DNA of 64,000 bases from Tipula vernalis (GCA_958295665.1 OY282558.1:354807034-354871033); one strand, 5' to 3'. Counted from the first letter of the stretch, positions 36,674 through 49,320 are shown. Notes: generated from the sequence alone by a model not told the origin. Numbers and translations are program-made.

Positions 36674-37040
36674 ACCGAGCAAACGGCGCAGTGGTTAAAG
36701 CTGCGGCGTTTGGAGCGGGAGGTACCGGGTTCGAATCCCGATAGGGGCGGGATGCAAAAGGGATTTTTCATCATCTGATTACGATCGATGATGATGATGA
36801 ACACAACTATGACCCCCTGTTGAGAGTGCAGAATCCATGGGCCGACCCACCTTTCACGTCAGCACTATAGGTTGGCATGGAGCAATGCAATGTGCAGGTG
36901 GTTTATACAAAGCGGGTCTATAGCCGTACGTCCTCGATTTGGCTACTACTGCGTTAAAGTAGGACGGTAAAATTAACTGCGAAAGAGTTGGGAGTGCCTT
37001 GAGCCCCAGAAAAGATTGCATAGATTAAAAAAAAAAAACG
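36674..37040 (+). mobile_element. tRNA-derived SINE
   Basis: It has pol III promoter boxes: an A-box-like CGCAGTGGTTAAAGC at about 36687 and a perfect B box GGTTCGAATCC at 36728-36738, 40 bp apart as in a tRNA. A roughly 280-bp unrelated body follows, then a 12-base A tail (37027-37038). Direct repeats TATCATAT at 36666-36673 and 37041-37048 are the target duplication. The GATGATGATGAT run at about 36788 is internal. It needs a LINE's machinery to move; which LINE is unknown. Confidence 0.85.
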
Positions 37041-37329
37041 TATCATATGTTAGCTTTTTTGATAATGATAAGTGATAAGCGTTTCCCCAAAAGTAACAAA
37101 ATCTCACTCACTTATCAATTTGAAAACTTATCAAATTTTGATAATGATAAGTGATAAGCGTTGCACATCAGAATGTCTATAACTTATCAATTGACAAATT
37201 ATCAAATTTTTATGATAAGTGGTAATGATCTATACAAAATTACTATAAACGTGATAGTGTTTGCAAAATAATGTGCTTTCCGTACATTATACATATACGT
37301 ACATATGTTAAACAATTGTTTTGTACCTA

Positions 37330-37870
37330 CATAGCAAAACGCTGTAATTTCTCTGTAATTTAATAACAACAATATTTTTTCATGTCTGAGCCACACACTG
37401 GAATGTTTTCCATGTCGATTCACAAAGTGTTCTTCATTGCCGTAGGTGCATCTATATTAATCATATTTTTCCATCAATGCAACCAGCTACCTGAGGGAAA
37501 CCACACATTTCAAGAAACTGTAGTGGGATATCCTGGACATTTTCTGCGACATGGTATCTGCTGCTCGATGAATGACCCCCCCCCCCTCCTCCTATACACA
37601 GCCGATTTATTAATTCCGTGCATATTGCCAATCTCATGATATTGTGCGCCATTTCATAATCAATGCAGTGTTGTTAGTAGCTGCTGTAGAGGACTCAACG
37701 CGTAGTTTCGGTCGCTTCGATGGTGCAAATTTGCTCCTACTTTTAATAATACGTGCTCTATTTGTTCATGTGGCAAACGAAAATTTTCTAAAACTCCCGA
37801 GTCCAGAGAATAATTGGTTCTGGTTGTCACTACACGATTTCTTCTTTCATTTCATCCTCGAATAATCTTT
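37330..37870 (-). pseudogene. PIF/Harbinger (HARBI1-like) transposase
   Basis: The minus strand gives LENFRLPHEQIEHVLLKVGA, then RSDRNYALSPLQQLLTTL and YHEIGNMHGINKSAVYRR, the N-terminal helical part that in HARBI1 proteins holds the ALSP-LQ block and a DNA-binding helix. Two TGA codons interrupt it near 37675. A frameshift lies at the poly-C run (37577-37587). It goes on with IPLQFLEMCGFPQVAGCIDG, which has the first catalytic aspartate (IDG), then shifts to NEEHFVNRHGKHSSV, matching the family's YxNRKGxHSINV. The later catalytic residues were not found. Identity is confident; it is dead. Confidence 0.88.
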
Positions 37871-38574
37871 GGAACCGACGCATTTTTGCCTAAAAATTGT
37901 TTTTTTGTTTAATAAATTTTAGTTTTTGTTCACTAAAGTTGATATACCTATATTTGATAGTTTTATATCAATTTTAAAATATCGAATAACAACTGTCTTA
38001 CCTGTATGATAAATCGAACAGAATGAAATTGTTCTTACTTTCACTTATTATTATAACTTATTAGATTACAATAAAATAACGGTATAAATTTTGAAATTAA
38101 AGCTTTTATACACTTGAAAACACATTGTAACATTTATTGTCATTACCATAATCATTTGAATGATAAATAATTTTATTGAAAAATGTGTTTGTACTCTTTT
38201 AAGAATAACAGCAAGAAAACGTTTTTAACAGACGTCTGCCATACCACTACAATTTGAAGCTCTTATCAATATATTTGAGTAGTGAAATTTTTCTTATTGA
38301 TATTTTGGATAAGTTATCATTAAAGTAGTCGATTATTGATAAGTTAAAACTGTTGGTGTGACAGAACTACGAAAAACTTATCGCTTATCAAAATATTACT
38401 TATCATTTATCATTTTGCGAATTAGTATAACTTAATTTTGATAAGTGAGTGCTTATCACTTATTATAACTCAATTAAATTCTTATCAAATTTCAATTTGG
38501 TACACCAGAAAATTATCAAAAATTATGATAAGATGATAAGTAATAAGTGATAAGTAGTTGGTGCAATAGGGCCC

Positions 38575-41017
38575 TGGTTATAGTTATAATGCTTATATTT
38601 GCAAAGGATTATTTACTAGAATTACTCCATAAATAATCGTTTGAGATATACAGATCCGTTTTGAATTTTATTTTTCTGTTTTTTTTCGATCTACTCGGAA
38701 GAATTATTGGTAAACTATTTGATGAAAGGTTAAACGAAATAATTTTGATTTTTAACCGATGTTGAATTTATGCTAATCCGATTTTAATCGATGATATATT
38801 GGTTTAGTCATAACAAGTCATTGCCAATTATGCCAACACAATTTATTGAAAAGTCTGATGACATGATATAAGAAAACGATGAGGAATATACTACATATAT
38901 TCATACTTAGATTTATATTTAAAGGGCATAATGCCATAATGCATATTGGTTCAAAAGTTATATCTTTATAGAAACTTTTGAATTCAGGTAACAAACTGTG
39001 TCGGGTTTAATAAAATTCTTTTTAATGACAATTATGTCTGCGCTGGTATCTACCAGAAAAAAATTATTGTTCTAATAAGATACCTAAATAAAGATTATAT
39101 ATGTTATTAGATGAAGTTTCAATTAAAGATTGACATGAAATTGGAAGAACTTGGATCCGAACCCCTACGTCCTTGGATTCCCGATTAGATTCGATTTAGT
39201 TTTCCGTATGTGTTGTTTCTTACAGTATGTGATTTTGATGTAGGATTGCCTTTGGTAGATATTCATATAAACATCATACGTTTATTCAAAATTATTGCAG
39301 GAAAAATAGTTGTAATAGTTTCCTGTAGTAATTAATATTTGGGCAGTACTAGACTTTTGTTATTTACAGTCTGTGTCACTTTATTAATCTAATTTTCTAT
39401 ATGACTTCATTTATTATTTCCACAATTTGTGTTGTATGTTTAAAATTTAGGGTTTCACTACTTTTCTAGCATAATACATCCAGCACTTGTGAGATGAATC
39501 TCAAAATATTTATACAATGAATTTTTTCTTTTATGTGTTGAACGGAAGCAAAATAAATTAGTATCGCTGTTAGCATCACATCCCTCCGCTGCCGCCAAAT
39601 TTGTTAGAGTCAAATCGAAGGTGTTTACTTGTTGAGAAGATGAAACACATGTTACAATAATTTATTTATTTAAGTAAGAAGTTGTATTTATAATTAATAG
39701 ATTAAAATAATTCTATATCTTTAATAAATTTTTCTAATTGTTTTGAGTCACTTTTGTGACAATTAAGCCAGCATCCGGCAAAGCTCTTGGTTTTTTATTA
39801 AATAAGGCCCATGTATTTAATATCTTTAATGATTTAAAAATGCGTAAAAATAGCTAGTTAATTTTTTGGTGCCAGCGACTGCTGACTTAAGCTTTTACAT
39901 TTGTATGTAAATTCCGGAAATAGCAAAAATTTAATTAAAAACAAAACAATAGAAATGTTTAACACTAATACTTTTAACAAACTCATTGGAAACAAATAAT
40001 TGCTCAAAAAAAGTTTTTCCCATAATCGTCCAAACCAAAAATGAATAATCATCAAAAAATGTTTGGGCGTTTCTCCATTTTTGTTAATTTTTGATTCATT
40101 TAGTTTGGGCCGGATTGCCTAGATGAAGCTGTTGCAGAGTTGTATTAACCTTGAAACTCGTATACCATGAAAATTCAAACTACGCTTCTTAGACTTTATT
40201 TATACTATGCAATTTATATTGTATACGGCCCCAAGAAACAATTTCTAACAATGGTTACAAGTCAACCTCTGACATTGGTAACTATTTGGTTATATTTGGG
40301 TAATTCTCTGACCAGGTATATTTTAACCGTCAATATCTGGTTGAATAACTGGCCATGCTATACAAATTTTATGATTTTTATATAGTTAATCTTGCAAGGT
40401 AAAACACGGTTAGAAATTAATATGTCAGTTAACAGCTAACACTTTTTACCCATTTTTAATCTACGTTTGGTTTGAGGAATTATTTTCTGGGTTTGATTAC
40501 AACCTGTTATATAATTTTGTTATCAGTAATATATTTAAGTGTTGTTCAACCTCTGTAGGGATTAAAAACTTATCTTTGGGAATGTTTCTTACTTTCGTAA
40601 AATAACTAATAACCGAGTATGCCAGATGTGTCTTCAATAATTATTTTGTATAGAGATTCCATATTACTCATATTAATGACCAAAATTGATTTTCAGTTAG
40701 AATCTAGTTAATATGTTACTTACTAGTTAGTAATTAACCCATTTCATATTTTGTTCTCACCAGTAACGCCAACCTACTAACGAATATATTCTAAAGATTC
40801 ATTATAGTTAAAATTGTTGAAGTAGTAAGTGCAGTGTAAGTGTTTGTGGTAAATGTAAAAAAAAACGAAGTCCAAACAAATAAATAAGTTTTAAAATCGC
40901 TATACTTTTAGAAGTAGTTAGTTCAGGCTTATTTGTTAAAAAATAAAAGTGCAACCCCAAATGTGTCTAATTTTAAAGTGCGAAGTGTTAAGAGTGCGAT
41001 TTTTTTAATTTATGAAG
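38575..41017. other. Unassigned AT-rich DNA
   Basis: No gene seen. On the minus strand near 39600 the string TTTGGCGGCAGCGGAGGG resembles the region just after an LTR (primer-binding position), but no LTR pair or pol was found. Around 40240-40350, GGTTATATTTGG/GGTTGAATAACTGG-type words are repeated locally. The short frame at 40167-40385 looks accidental. Confidence 0.35.
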
Positions 41018-41720
41018 TGAATAATGAAGATAAATATAATAGCTCCGATAAGGAGAAATTGGGCAGTGAATCTGCATCAGAATAAGAAAAAGATTCGTTT
41101 ATTGCCCTAAGAAATCAACTTAGATTACGGGCAATAAATAATAAAATAATACATGTTGCTATAAATTATCTTTTGGCCATTCTAATTGATCATCAGATAT
41201 ATGGAATACCAAAAGATGCACGAAGTTTGCTCCAAACAGCAATAAATATGAAATGTAAAATTGTGCTCATTATCAATAGCGAAAATTAAAATTACGCTGG
41301 ATCTAATTCTAGAGAAAATTACGGTATCACGTGTGGCAGAAAATGAACTGCACGTAGATGAAAATGAATGGAGCAAGATTCCGTTAAAAATATCGACGAA
41401 ATAGAGGATTTGGAGAAGCATCTAAGAAGTGACAGTGAAAAATATTATATTATACTATAATACCTTTTAAATTTTTCTAGAAAAAGAAATTATCAGTTTA
41501 TGGTGGTGCAGATTCCACTGGGTCAGCTAAAGTTTTGAGCAAATAGTTGTTCCAAAGGGTGGGACCTCTGAAAAACATTCGTTTAGTTCCGTCAAAGAAA
41601 TTTTAGAATTAATTATCGCGACTGTAAGACTAAGTCATCCTAATCATACTGAACACGCCAATGCGAATTTCTTCAAGAATTATTTAAAGCATGCCAAATT
41701 TAGACTGCAATATAACTAAC
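41018..41720 (+). pseudogene. Possible DUF4806-like decayed gene
   Basis: Plus-strand pieces in different frames: an acidic/serine stretch EDKYNSSDKEKLGSESASE near 41025; FIALRNQLRLRAINNKII near 41098; DEIEDLEKHLRSDSEKYY near 41393; YGGADSTGSAKVLSK near 41500; and ILELIIATVRLSH then FFKNYLKHAKFRLQYN ending at a TAA near 41720. The order (an EI-LE-L block, a GG block, a hydrophobic helix, then a helix with K-A-R at the end) recalls insect DUF4806 proteins, whose function is not known. The match is by memory of pattern and weak. It could also be chance in AT-rich sequence. Confidence 0.28.
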
Positions 41721-44700
41721 TTCTAATATAAATATCTTTCAATTGACACTATTACAATTTTTAATTTAAACATTTCAGAAACAAGTCCAATAAAACTGAG
41801 GTTGCTGCAGGAGATGCTGAGCCAATCATTCAACCGTGAATGGTGCCCCCATTCAATATTTTATTATTTTTGATTTTTCAAATGAAATTAGTTTTTTGAT
41901 GTTGATTATAAGCTCATTTATTACTAGTGAATTTTTGGATTGGTACCTGAATTGAATTCAATAAGAAATATAAATAAATAAATATAATTTTTGCTCAATT
42001 CTATGGATTTTATCTAGTAGTGTTAAATGGATCAGAACGGGCTTACAACTGGTCAATACCAACCCATAAGTTGAAAAATAGTATTTTAATGACCAGAAAG
42101 TTTAGATTTTTTACGTTGGATATCGGTTAAAAATTGCCATAGTTATTTTCCAACCATTTTTATTTTAACTGTACACGATTAGAAAATAACTTTTTTCAAA
42201 CCTTTGTTGGTTATAAGAAAGTTGATGCCATACTAGTTATTCAACCGTACCATGACAACTGAGATTAATATTTACCCTCGCATATACCGATGAATTGACG
42301 GTTAGATCAACGTTTGCGTAACGACAAATTAACCAATTTAAAACTATAGTGCGTTATTTTAACTTAAGTTTAACAATGGTTAAAATACCGTTCTCCCACC
42401 AAAAATTGTTACTATGGGCATTAATATCCATCCCAGATATTTTACACGAGCGGAACCTATCCCAGGATTTTTATTTATTATATCAATTTTAATTTTCATA
42501 GATAAAAATATAAATAAAAGTTTAAAACAATTCTGCTGGTCAAGCATGTGGTGGCCCTTGAAATTTGCTAAGACAAGGTAGTAAAAGATTCTATTGGCTA
42601 CATCTGAACCAATTCTGTATGTGGTTTGTTTGTAAGAATTTGGAAAAATCTTTACCCTATCCTCGAAAATTGTTACATTGGTATAGTAAGGACTCTAACC
42701 AGTGGTAGCCACTCTGGTCCAATTTTGAACCCGGTTTGCCTGCCTGAATTTTCACTACATCAATAAATGTATTGCCTTTTTGTAGTTAAGCCGAGGTTAA
42801 TTAAAGGAATATTGTTAAAATGTTATTTTTTGTTTTTTTAACTACGGGACCGGAAGAATTTTTTTAAATAATTTTAATTTTGAACTCCGAGTAGAATTCA
42901 ATAATTGATGTAGTGAAAATTGTGACATGCAAACCGGATTTAGAATTGGCCCAGAGATAACAAATAGGGTCCCTTACTAAACCGATAAAACCGATTTCCA
43001 GGGCCACCATTATCTTGACCAGAACAATTTCTTTAAGTGTTTTCCCATTTTTTAACTATGAAATTAGGGTGTTGGCCACACGCAACTTTCTTTTACGAAT
43101 AGCAATTTTGAGAAATTTACTTATTTTTATTTTTTGTTATTGTTATTTTTTGAGATAGTTACAAAATAAATTTTCTGGTCCAACGAAATTACTACTTCCG
43201 GTTGGCTAGTTTCCACTAAAATTCACTGGGACTTCGCAAATTATGAGAAATGTTAACTATAAAAAGTCAGATAGATTGGGCAAACCGTGTGCGTTGTAGA
43301 GATGATTCAGACAGACAGACAGTACGCCAGACAGACATTACTTTCAAACTCAATTGTTTGGTTCTTCAATAAGTTTCATGATTACTAAACTTTATTTTAC
43401 TACCGTAAAAGAAAATGTAATGGTATAACAAACAAAAGTCTTGAGATGGATATTTACTCTCAAATTAAAAGTCTGGAGTGTATTTTAATGTTCGATCCCT
43501 TTAAAACATGTAGCAAAAAAAAAAAAAAATGTCTGGAATCAAATAATTAATAATTAATTATATAATAATTTCAAATTTCCCTGGGATAAAATCTGAAATA
43601 ACTCAAAGGCGGTCCTTTTATAGAACTTGGGTCTATTACTCAATGGTTGGTTTCGAATCATTTAAATTTCAATACGAAGCGAGTTTCAGGTATTATTCAT
43701 TTGTAAGAAAAGAATGATCGATGTTACCAGCACATTACTCATTTTGAAACCAGTTTTTTTGCTTGAAAGTCGGCTATAATAATTTTTCACTCACAGCTTC
43801 TGTATGTACAAAAGTGGTTTGATTTAAATCCTGGGTTCTTGGTTCACGATAAATGGAACAGTACAACACAGGTGTCTCAGTATTTGGTTAGCTTTGGCAA
43901 GTAATGGTTAAGTTAATAAAATTCATCTTAAAAAGCTAACAAAAATTCTAACACAACATTACATTAAAAATTTGTCAAGGGTCGCGTCTCATATTACATG
44001 TAGCTTATAATCAATTTAAAATGAAACAAATCTAATTTTAAAGCTGCTAATTCTATGCTTTAATATAAATTCAATTGCGGAAATTGTAATTTAATTTCAT
44101 AGTAAATGAAAACCCACACGCACATAATCTCATTCCCAAATTGCAAACCCCTAAATACAAAAGATTTTAAAGGAAAACACAACAAAACGAAGATACGAAA
44201 AATTGATTCAATTTCTCGGTATCATTAGACTCAACATTATTTTTCAATATAACAATCAGAAATCTCAGTCTTGCGGTATTTTGCCGCCCGCAATGAAATC
44301 ATTTCGCACAACATTTTTTGTTTTTAATTTCATCATCAGTTTATAAAACGATCAACACTTTTGGTATGGAAACAGTTATCGGTTTTCTTTTCTTTTTTTT
44401 TTATAAAAATCGATTATTGTTTGTCTTATTCATGAAAAACTAGCAAAAAAATTAAATTATATAAATTACATACAAAACAAAAATAATTTTGTACCATACT
44501 TTGGTATCACCCGAGAGAAGAAAAGTGGTTATATCGAATTTTTTTTTTTTAAAGTATTTTAAAACAAATATTTATGTTTAATATACAGCGTGCGTATCAC
44601 GAGTGATAATAAAAAGTTGTTTAATGGATTTTTGGATACATTACATCGTACGTATGTACACATAAACATATGTATAATATAGAAATATGCGAATGGCTTT

Positions 44701-46052
44701 GGTATGATAAGTTCGATATATGGTATGACTCCCATTTCCTCTTATCATCAATATCAAAAAATATCGAATTGCTAAAATTTGCCAACTGCTTTATTAAAAC
44801 CTATTTATAATCAATATTTATCATAAAAATACAGCAAAGTAATACCGCTATTCGATTTTGCCAATATCCCGCACATACTCGTATATACATTGCCGTATAG
44901 TGTGTTCGGAAATTATATGAATAATTTTTTGATAATAATAAATGAAAGCAAAATGAAAAGTATTTTTCCTCGACATTATTTTCCATCATTCTCGTATTTC
45001 AGGCAAAACAATAAATGAGCAAGCAGAGCGTAGGAACAAAATAAAAAAAAAGACACAATAGGTCCTATATATGTACATATTATAATATCCGTCTTTGATA
45101 TGAATCGTTTTATAATTTTTTCCCATTTTCCTATAGAATATATTGTTTCGTGTATGTTTGTATACGACGATAATACGCAAAACTGTGGAAAAAAGGGAAA
45201 ATCAATTTTCTCTGTAATAATTTTTTTTTTTTATGTTTTGTTTCTTTAAATAAAACAAAAAAAAAAAAAATTAATAAATAATAAATTTAATGTAATAATA
45301 ATAATAATTTTTCCGTGGATAAAGGAATTTTCTTTTACACATTGCTGCTGCTGTTATTTTATTTTTGCTCATCTTTAAATCACATGGGAAAAATCATGAT
45401 AAAATTTAATTGAATCCAAAAAAATATGAAAAACAAAGCAAAAAAAAAACGACTTGAACAACAAAACGTAAATTATTTATAATGGAAAATTGGAAAAATT
45501 ATTTTATCTATTGTTATGAATTTATGATCGTAACGCGTGTGGACGGATTAATTACACATAATTGAGAATTTTATTTGTATTATGTAACGGTTATATACTT
45601 GAAATTTAATATTGTGGCCAGTGGACGGTTTGTTTAGACATGTCGTTATTAATTAATATTAAGTGAAATCGTTTTCGAAGAAATGAATGTGGTGGCATAT
45701 GTTTAATGAAATGTTTGAATAAGTCAATTACCTACATAAGTAAAAAAGAAGTAATGATTACAGTTATATTAATTGCAACTATGAACTGTAAAGTAGGGTA
45801 ACAACTAATGGTGGCTGCTGTTTTAAGTTTTTACTCGTGCGATAAGCGGACTTAATTTTTTTTAACAATTTTGCTTTGGGTTTCGGACAAACAAATACTT
45901 GAAGCAAATACTGTTCTTTAATTTTACAACAAGCTAATATCAAAATGCTTTTGCAAATCATTTTTTCCCCGGTTCGCGCAGCTCGTCAGGGAAGGTACTC
46001 AAAACGTTTATAAAAATCGTGAGGGGTCGGTTGAATACTATCCCTAAGACTA
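41721..46052. other. Unassigned AT-rich DNA with one repeat copy
   Basis: Apart from the repeat at 43085-43416 nothing could be assigned. 44280-45480 is rich in homopolymers. Short minus frames near 44989-44801 and 45180-44986 have no domains. Confidence 0.4.
43085..43416 (+). repeat. Dispersed repeat with ACTTTCTTTTACG ends, copy 2
   Basis: Left ACTTTCTTTTACG at 43085 and right CGTAAAAGAAAAT at 43404-43416 (one end mutated). The GACAGACAGACAG run and TTCATGATTACTAAACTTTA lie in the same order as in copy 1 at 25.4-25.9 kb. Confidence 0.65.
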
Positions 46053-46537
46053 AAAAAAAGGTCTGTGTGTACTTATGTACACTACTTTCTTATACTTACA
46101 TTATATTTATATGTACATACATACCTACAGACATCTGTAGCGACTCACCATTATATTGATTGTTCATCACTACAATCAATTAATTATACGCATCAGAATA
46201 AAATTAAAACAATTTAAATTTATCGACACATATTCAACTCACTCAGGCGAGAATCATACAAATTTCATTTGTACGTTTTTTCTACATATGGGAATACAAC
46301 AACGGCACATAATTAGCCGTAAAAACGCAGATAATTCAACACAGCATCACGTACACATCATTTAGAAATTAATACTGCGCTGCTTTTATGTATTAATGTT
46401 TTATAGCATATTTGATAATTAGAATACGTATAAAAAAACAAAAAAAAAAAAAAAAATTTTGTCATTTCAAATGCGTATTTCTGTGAATATTTTGTTTTCA
46501 TAGCATATATGATACTAGACGTAAGCGCGTGCTACGC

Positions 46538-47900
46538 CAAAGCAACCTTGATTATACAAAGCCATAATCTAAAAAACACAGCTTTTATGGAGGAATTAGA
46601 AACGAGGAAAAAACCAAACTTTTCATAGTAAAACACACAAAACATATGGGAAATCACCTATTTTCCTAAGACAAATTTTTAAATGGAAACGTTACAAATT
46701 CTTAATTATGATTTCTGAAATATTTTCATAAATATTTGAATTTCAACATATATGTAGGTCGTTTAAGTAAAACGTTTTCATTTTCTTGTAATAATGGAAT
46801 TATTTAAACCAAAATATAAAAAAATTCCATAACAACAGCATTCTGGTCAAATTAGAATAAAAGCTTACTACAATTCGTTTGGTCATAAGATCAATATACA
46901 TTACATAGATGGCAGTGATGACAGTAAAAATTTGGTAAAATTGTACCAAAAATTACCACCTGGGGAAAATTCAAGTTCAAAAATTGTAGGAAAAGCAAAA
47001 CCAATTCACAAAATATAGGAACGTTCGTTAATTTTATGATTAAATAACTTTTTTCTCAAATCGGATAAAATACGTCAGTTTTCTGATTTGTTATCTGTCA
47101 GCAAAATGAAGTATTCCCCGACACTACATCGTTGCTAGGCAACTTACTAAAAACAGTACTGGAAAGTATTCCTTGCCTAATAACAGTACTGGAAAGTATT
47201 CCTTGCCTAGTAAAATTGACAGCGCACGCGATTGTTATAATTCTAAGGTAACTTTGATAGTGAAATCTATTGAAAATATAAATTGGAAAATGTTGCGTAT
47301 TTTAAAGAATATAATGAATAAAATGGATAATCTGATATACTGCCGATTAGAGAAAAAATCGTATGTGCTACTCGTGGAAAAACTATAATTCCCGGACTCT
47401 TATGGTTGCTGGAACTCGGCTGACGCCTCGTCCCAGCAACTTCCATACTCGTCCGGGAATATATCGTTTTTCCTACACGTTACACAATATACTATTTTTC
47501 GTATTTTTATGTAAACATTTAAGACATCTTATACGTACACTAGTAAAACTAAAGATAAATTTATCAAGTATTATTTTAATTCGTCAGAGCCAACTTTGAT
47601 TTATTTTTCAAAATGGAATGTCGAAAAATATATTTTAGGCATAATTTAATTTTAATATTTCTGCAATTAATATTTATTTAATACCAATATAGCCTTCTTG
47701 TAAATTGTTGCTGAAGATATGTAGACAACTTTTATGTAAACATTTTATAATAGTTTTGCTTTTTTCATTGAAAAACTTGCAGCTAGAAAACACCATTTTT
47801 ACTATGGATTCCTATGGAAATCAGTGAAAAGTTATACCATTAAAAAAGCTTCTAAAAAATACGTCATTTTGATTAAACCTCTATACTCTAGAAGGCTCTG
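46538..47900 (-). mobile_element. Non-autonomous hAT-like element, copy B (1363 bp)
   Basis: Inverse-orientation copy of the element at 12532-13914. It is flanked by GCTACGC at 46531-46537 and 47901-47907, a 7-bp target duplication (hAT elements usually make 8 bp). It holds hairpins at equivalent places, including one with CCCGGAC / GTCCGGG arms around 47390-47460. No transposase. It interrupts the palindromic MITE. Confidence 0.85.
47152..47211 (+). repeat. Tandem duplication, 2 x 30 bp
   Basis: AACAGTACTGGAAAGTATTC and the 10 bases after it occur twice head to tail with one difference. It is inside hAT-like copy B and absent from copy A. Confidence 0.9.
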
Positions 47901-48114
47901 GCTACGCACGTGAGATATCAGTCGATAAGCGCTTATCTACTACCTCACAGGTCAGTAATATCGGATAATTAACATATCATTCAGTAAACATCCTAGAAAG
48001 ATTTTTACTGAGTGCTAGCATGTTAATCCTCCGATTTACTGACCTGTGAGGTAGTAGATAATCGCTTATCGACTGATATCTCAGGTGCGTAGCACGCGCT
48101 TACGTCTAGTCCAC

Positions 48115-49320
48115 TATATACTGCTGGGTTAATTTCCCAGCCATTAATAGTGGATTGAATGTATCATCTCGAACCTGAAGTCGGTAGGAGAAGTACTGCA
48201 TCTAGGATACCCGAAAATGGGACCCACCACCACCAAGTGGAATGTTTGGATGCCATCCTACCCCACCATATGGAAAGAGCCAACATGATCAAATGCAAGA
48301 ATTGAAGATCTTCTTGCATTTGGATTGTTGGCATCTGGTCTTAAATAGATTAACAGATCCTTCTCCATTGGAGGGTCGCCAAAATTATTTCTAAAAACCA
48401 CCGCAACTTCGTTTGCAGCTACTGGGTTATTATATCGTCTCTGATCTCATGTTGGATCTTGACAAATAGCCATCATTATGTTGGAAAAACTCCGAACCCC
48501 AAGGTCCTCATCTTGCTCTTGTTCAACCTCATAAAGCATTTTGTGGGCTATTGCGTACTGGTTATTGTCTTTCAACCAAGCACCAAGTTCAAATATTAAA
48601 TCTTTTGAACAATTAGTGTTTCCAGGATTTTCCATCCTAGCCCTGGTAGCTTCCTGAGCATCTAACACGTAGAGCTGAGCATACTGTCGTTGTTCACCTA
48701 TAGCAGGGTGCAACGTTCGGGCTTTTTGGTAAATTTGCCCATGTATACAAAAGCAGTAAGTTCCATGTCCAGGGGGAGGAGAAACTGAAGCTCCCATTGA
48801 CACAAATCCAAGCGAACTGTTGAAAGAGCGTATATTTGTTATAAAGTTTTTAGATTCATCAGAATTTCCTGTAGTTCCGGTTAATAGCTCTTGAAAGCGT
48901 ACAGGGTACTCTCTCAGAGGTGGCAGTACTACTTTGCCTTTAGCGCAACAGTTAAATTTTTTATCTGTTGGGCGTTCTCCATGAAAATGCTTGGTGTTGC
49001 AAAACTCAAAAACAGCATCCATGGTCCCACAATAGTGCTCAGGGACTAATAATTCATCATCAAAACCATTGATGGCGATTTCTTGGGCAGTCAATGCCCC
49101 ATGTCTCATTCTGTTTTGTTTATATTGAGACACTTGCATATAAGGCGGCAAGTTCTTGCCTCAGAGCTTTCATTAGCTCTCATTGCTGCCTGTCTTGAAC
49201 TTTCAGCCTGCCTGTGAGAATTATTAGAAATTTATTCACCAGGAAGGCTACTTTGGGCCTGTAAATCTCGTGCAGATGCATCGCGTCTTCTTTTTCGAGC
49301 CACCTCAAGGCTGCCCAAAC
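48115..49320 (-). pseudogene. Helitron Rep/helicase protein, N-terminal region
   Basis: Reading down from 49320: a basic RKRRRDASARDLQAQ and SSRQAAMRANESSEA repeat-like head typical of Helitron proteins. After a frame change the 49151-48447 frame gives CNTKHFHGERPTDKKFNCCA, FNSSLGFVSMGAS, CFCIHGQIYQKARTLHPAIG and YAQLYVLDAQEATRAR. It continues past one TGA as NPVAANEVAVVFRNNFGD then YFSYRLQVRDDTF and AGKLTQQYIVD, ending at the MITE at 48109. These are the blocks that precede the HUH nuclease in Helitron Rep. The HUH core and helicase are missing. It is a different lineage from the Helentron at 50.8-60 kb. Confidence 0.85.

Larger units (their letters stand above)
36622..38574 (-). mobile_element. 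PIF/Harbinger transposon
   Basis: Ends GGACCCTATTGCACCAACTA (36622) and, inverted, GGGCCCTATTGCACCAACTA (38574) match over about 45-50 bp and continue in GATAAGTGATAAG-rich subterminal repeats. A HARBI1-like transposase pseudogene lies inside on the minus strand, and a SINE is inserted in the left arm. Without the SINE it is about 1.58 kb, probably internally shortened. The expected 3-bp target duplication is not visible. Confidence 0.8.
46515..48109. repeat. Palindromic MITE, split by hAT-like copy B
   Basis: Left end CTAGACGTAAGCGCGTGCTA (46515) and right end TAGCACGCGCTTACGTCTAG (to 48109) are exact complements. Past the insert, the arms go on as GAGATATCAGTCGATAAGCG and CTACTACCTCACAGGTCAGT against their complements at about 48030-48085. 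Native length is about 225 bp, almost entirely hairpin. It lies directly against the Helitron fragment. Confidence 0.85.

Noticed and set aside
36685..36760. A tRNA gene
   Set aside because: The A and B boxes are there, but the sequence runs on into a SINE body with an A tail and target duplication, and a proper acceptor stem is not formed.
39600..40055. A solo LTR before the TTTGGCGGCAGCGGAGGG string
   Set aside because: No matching start or second copy could be found, so it is mentioned only as a possibility in the gap note.
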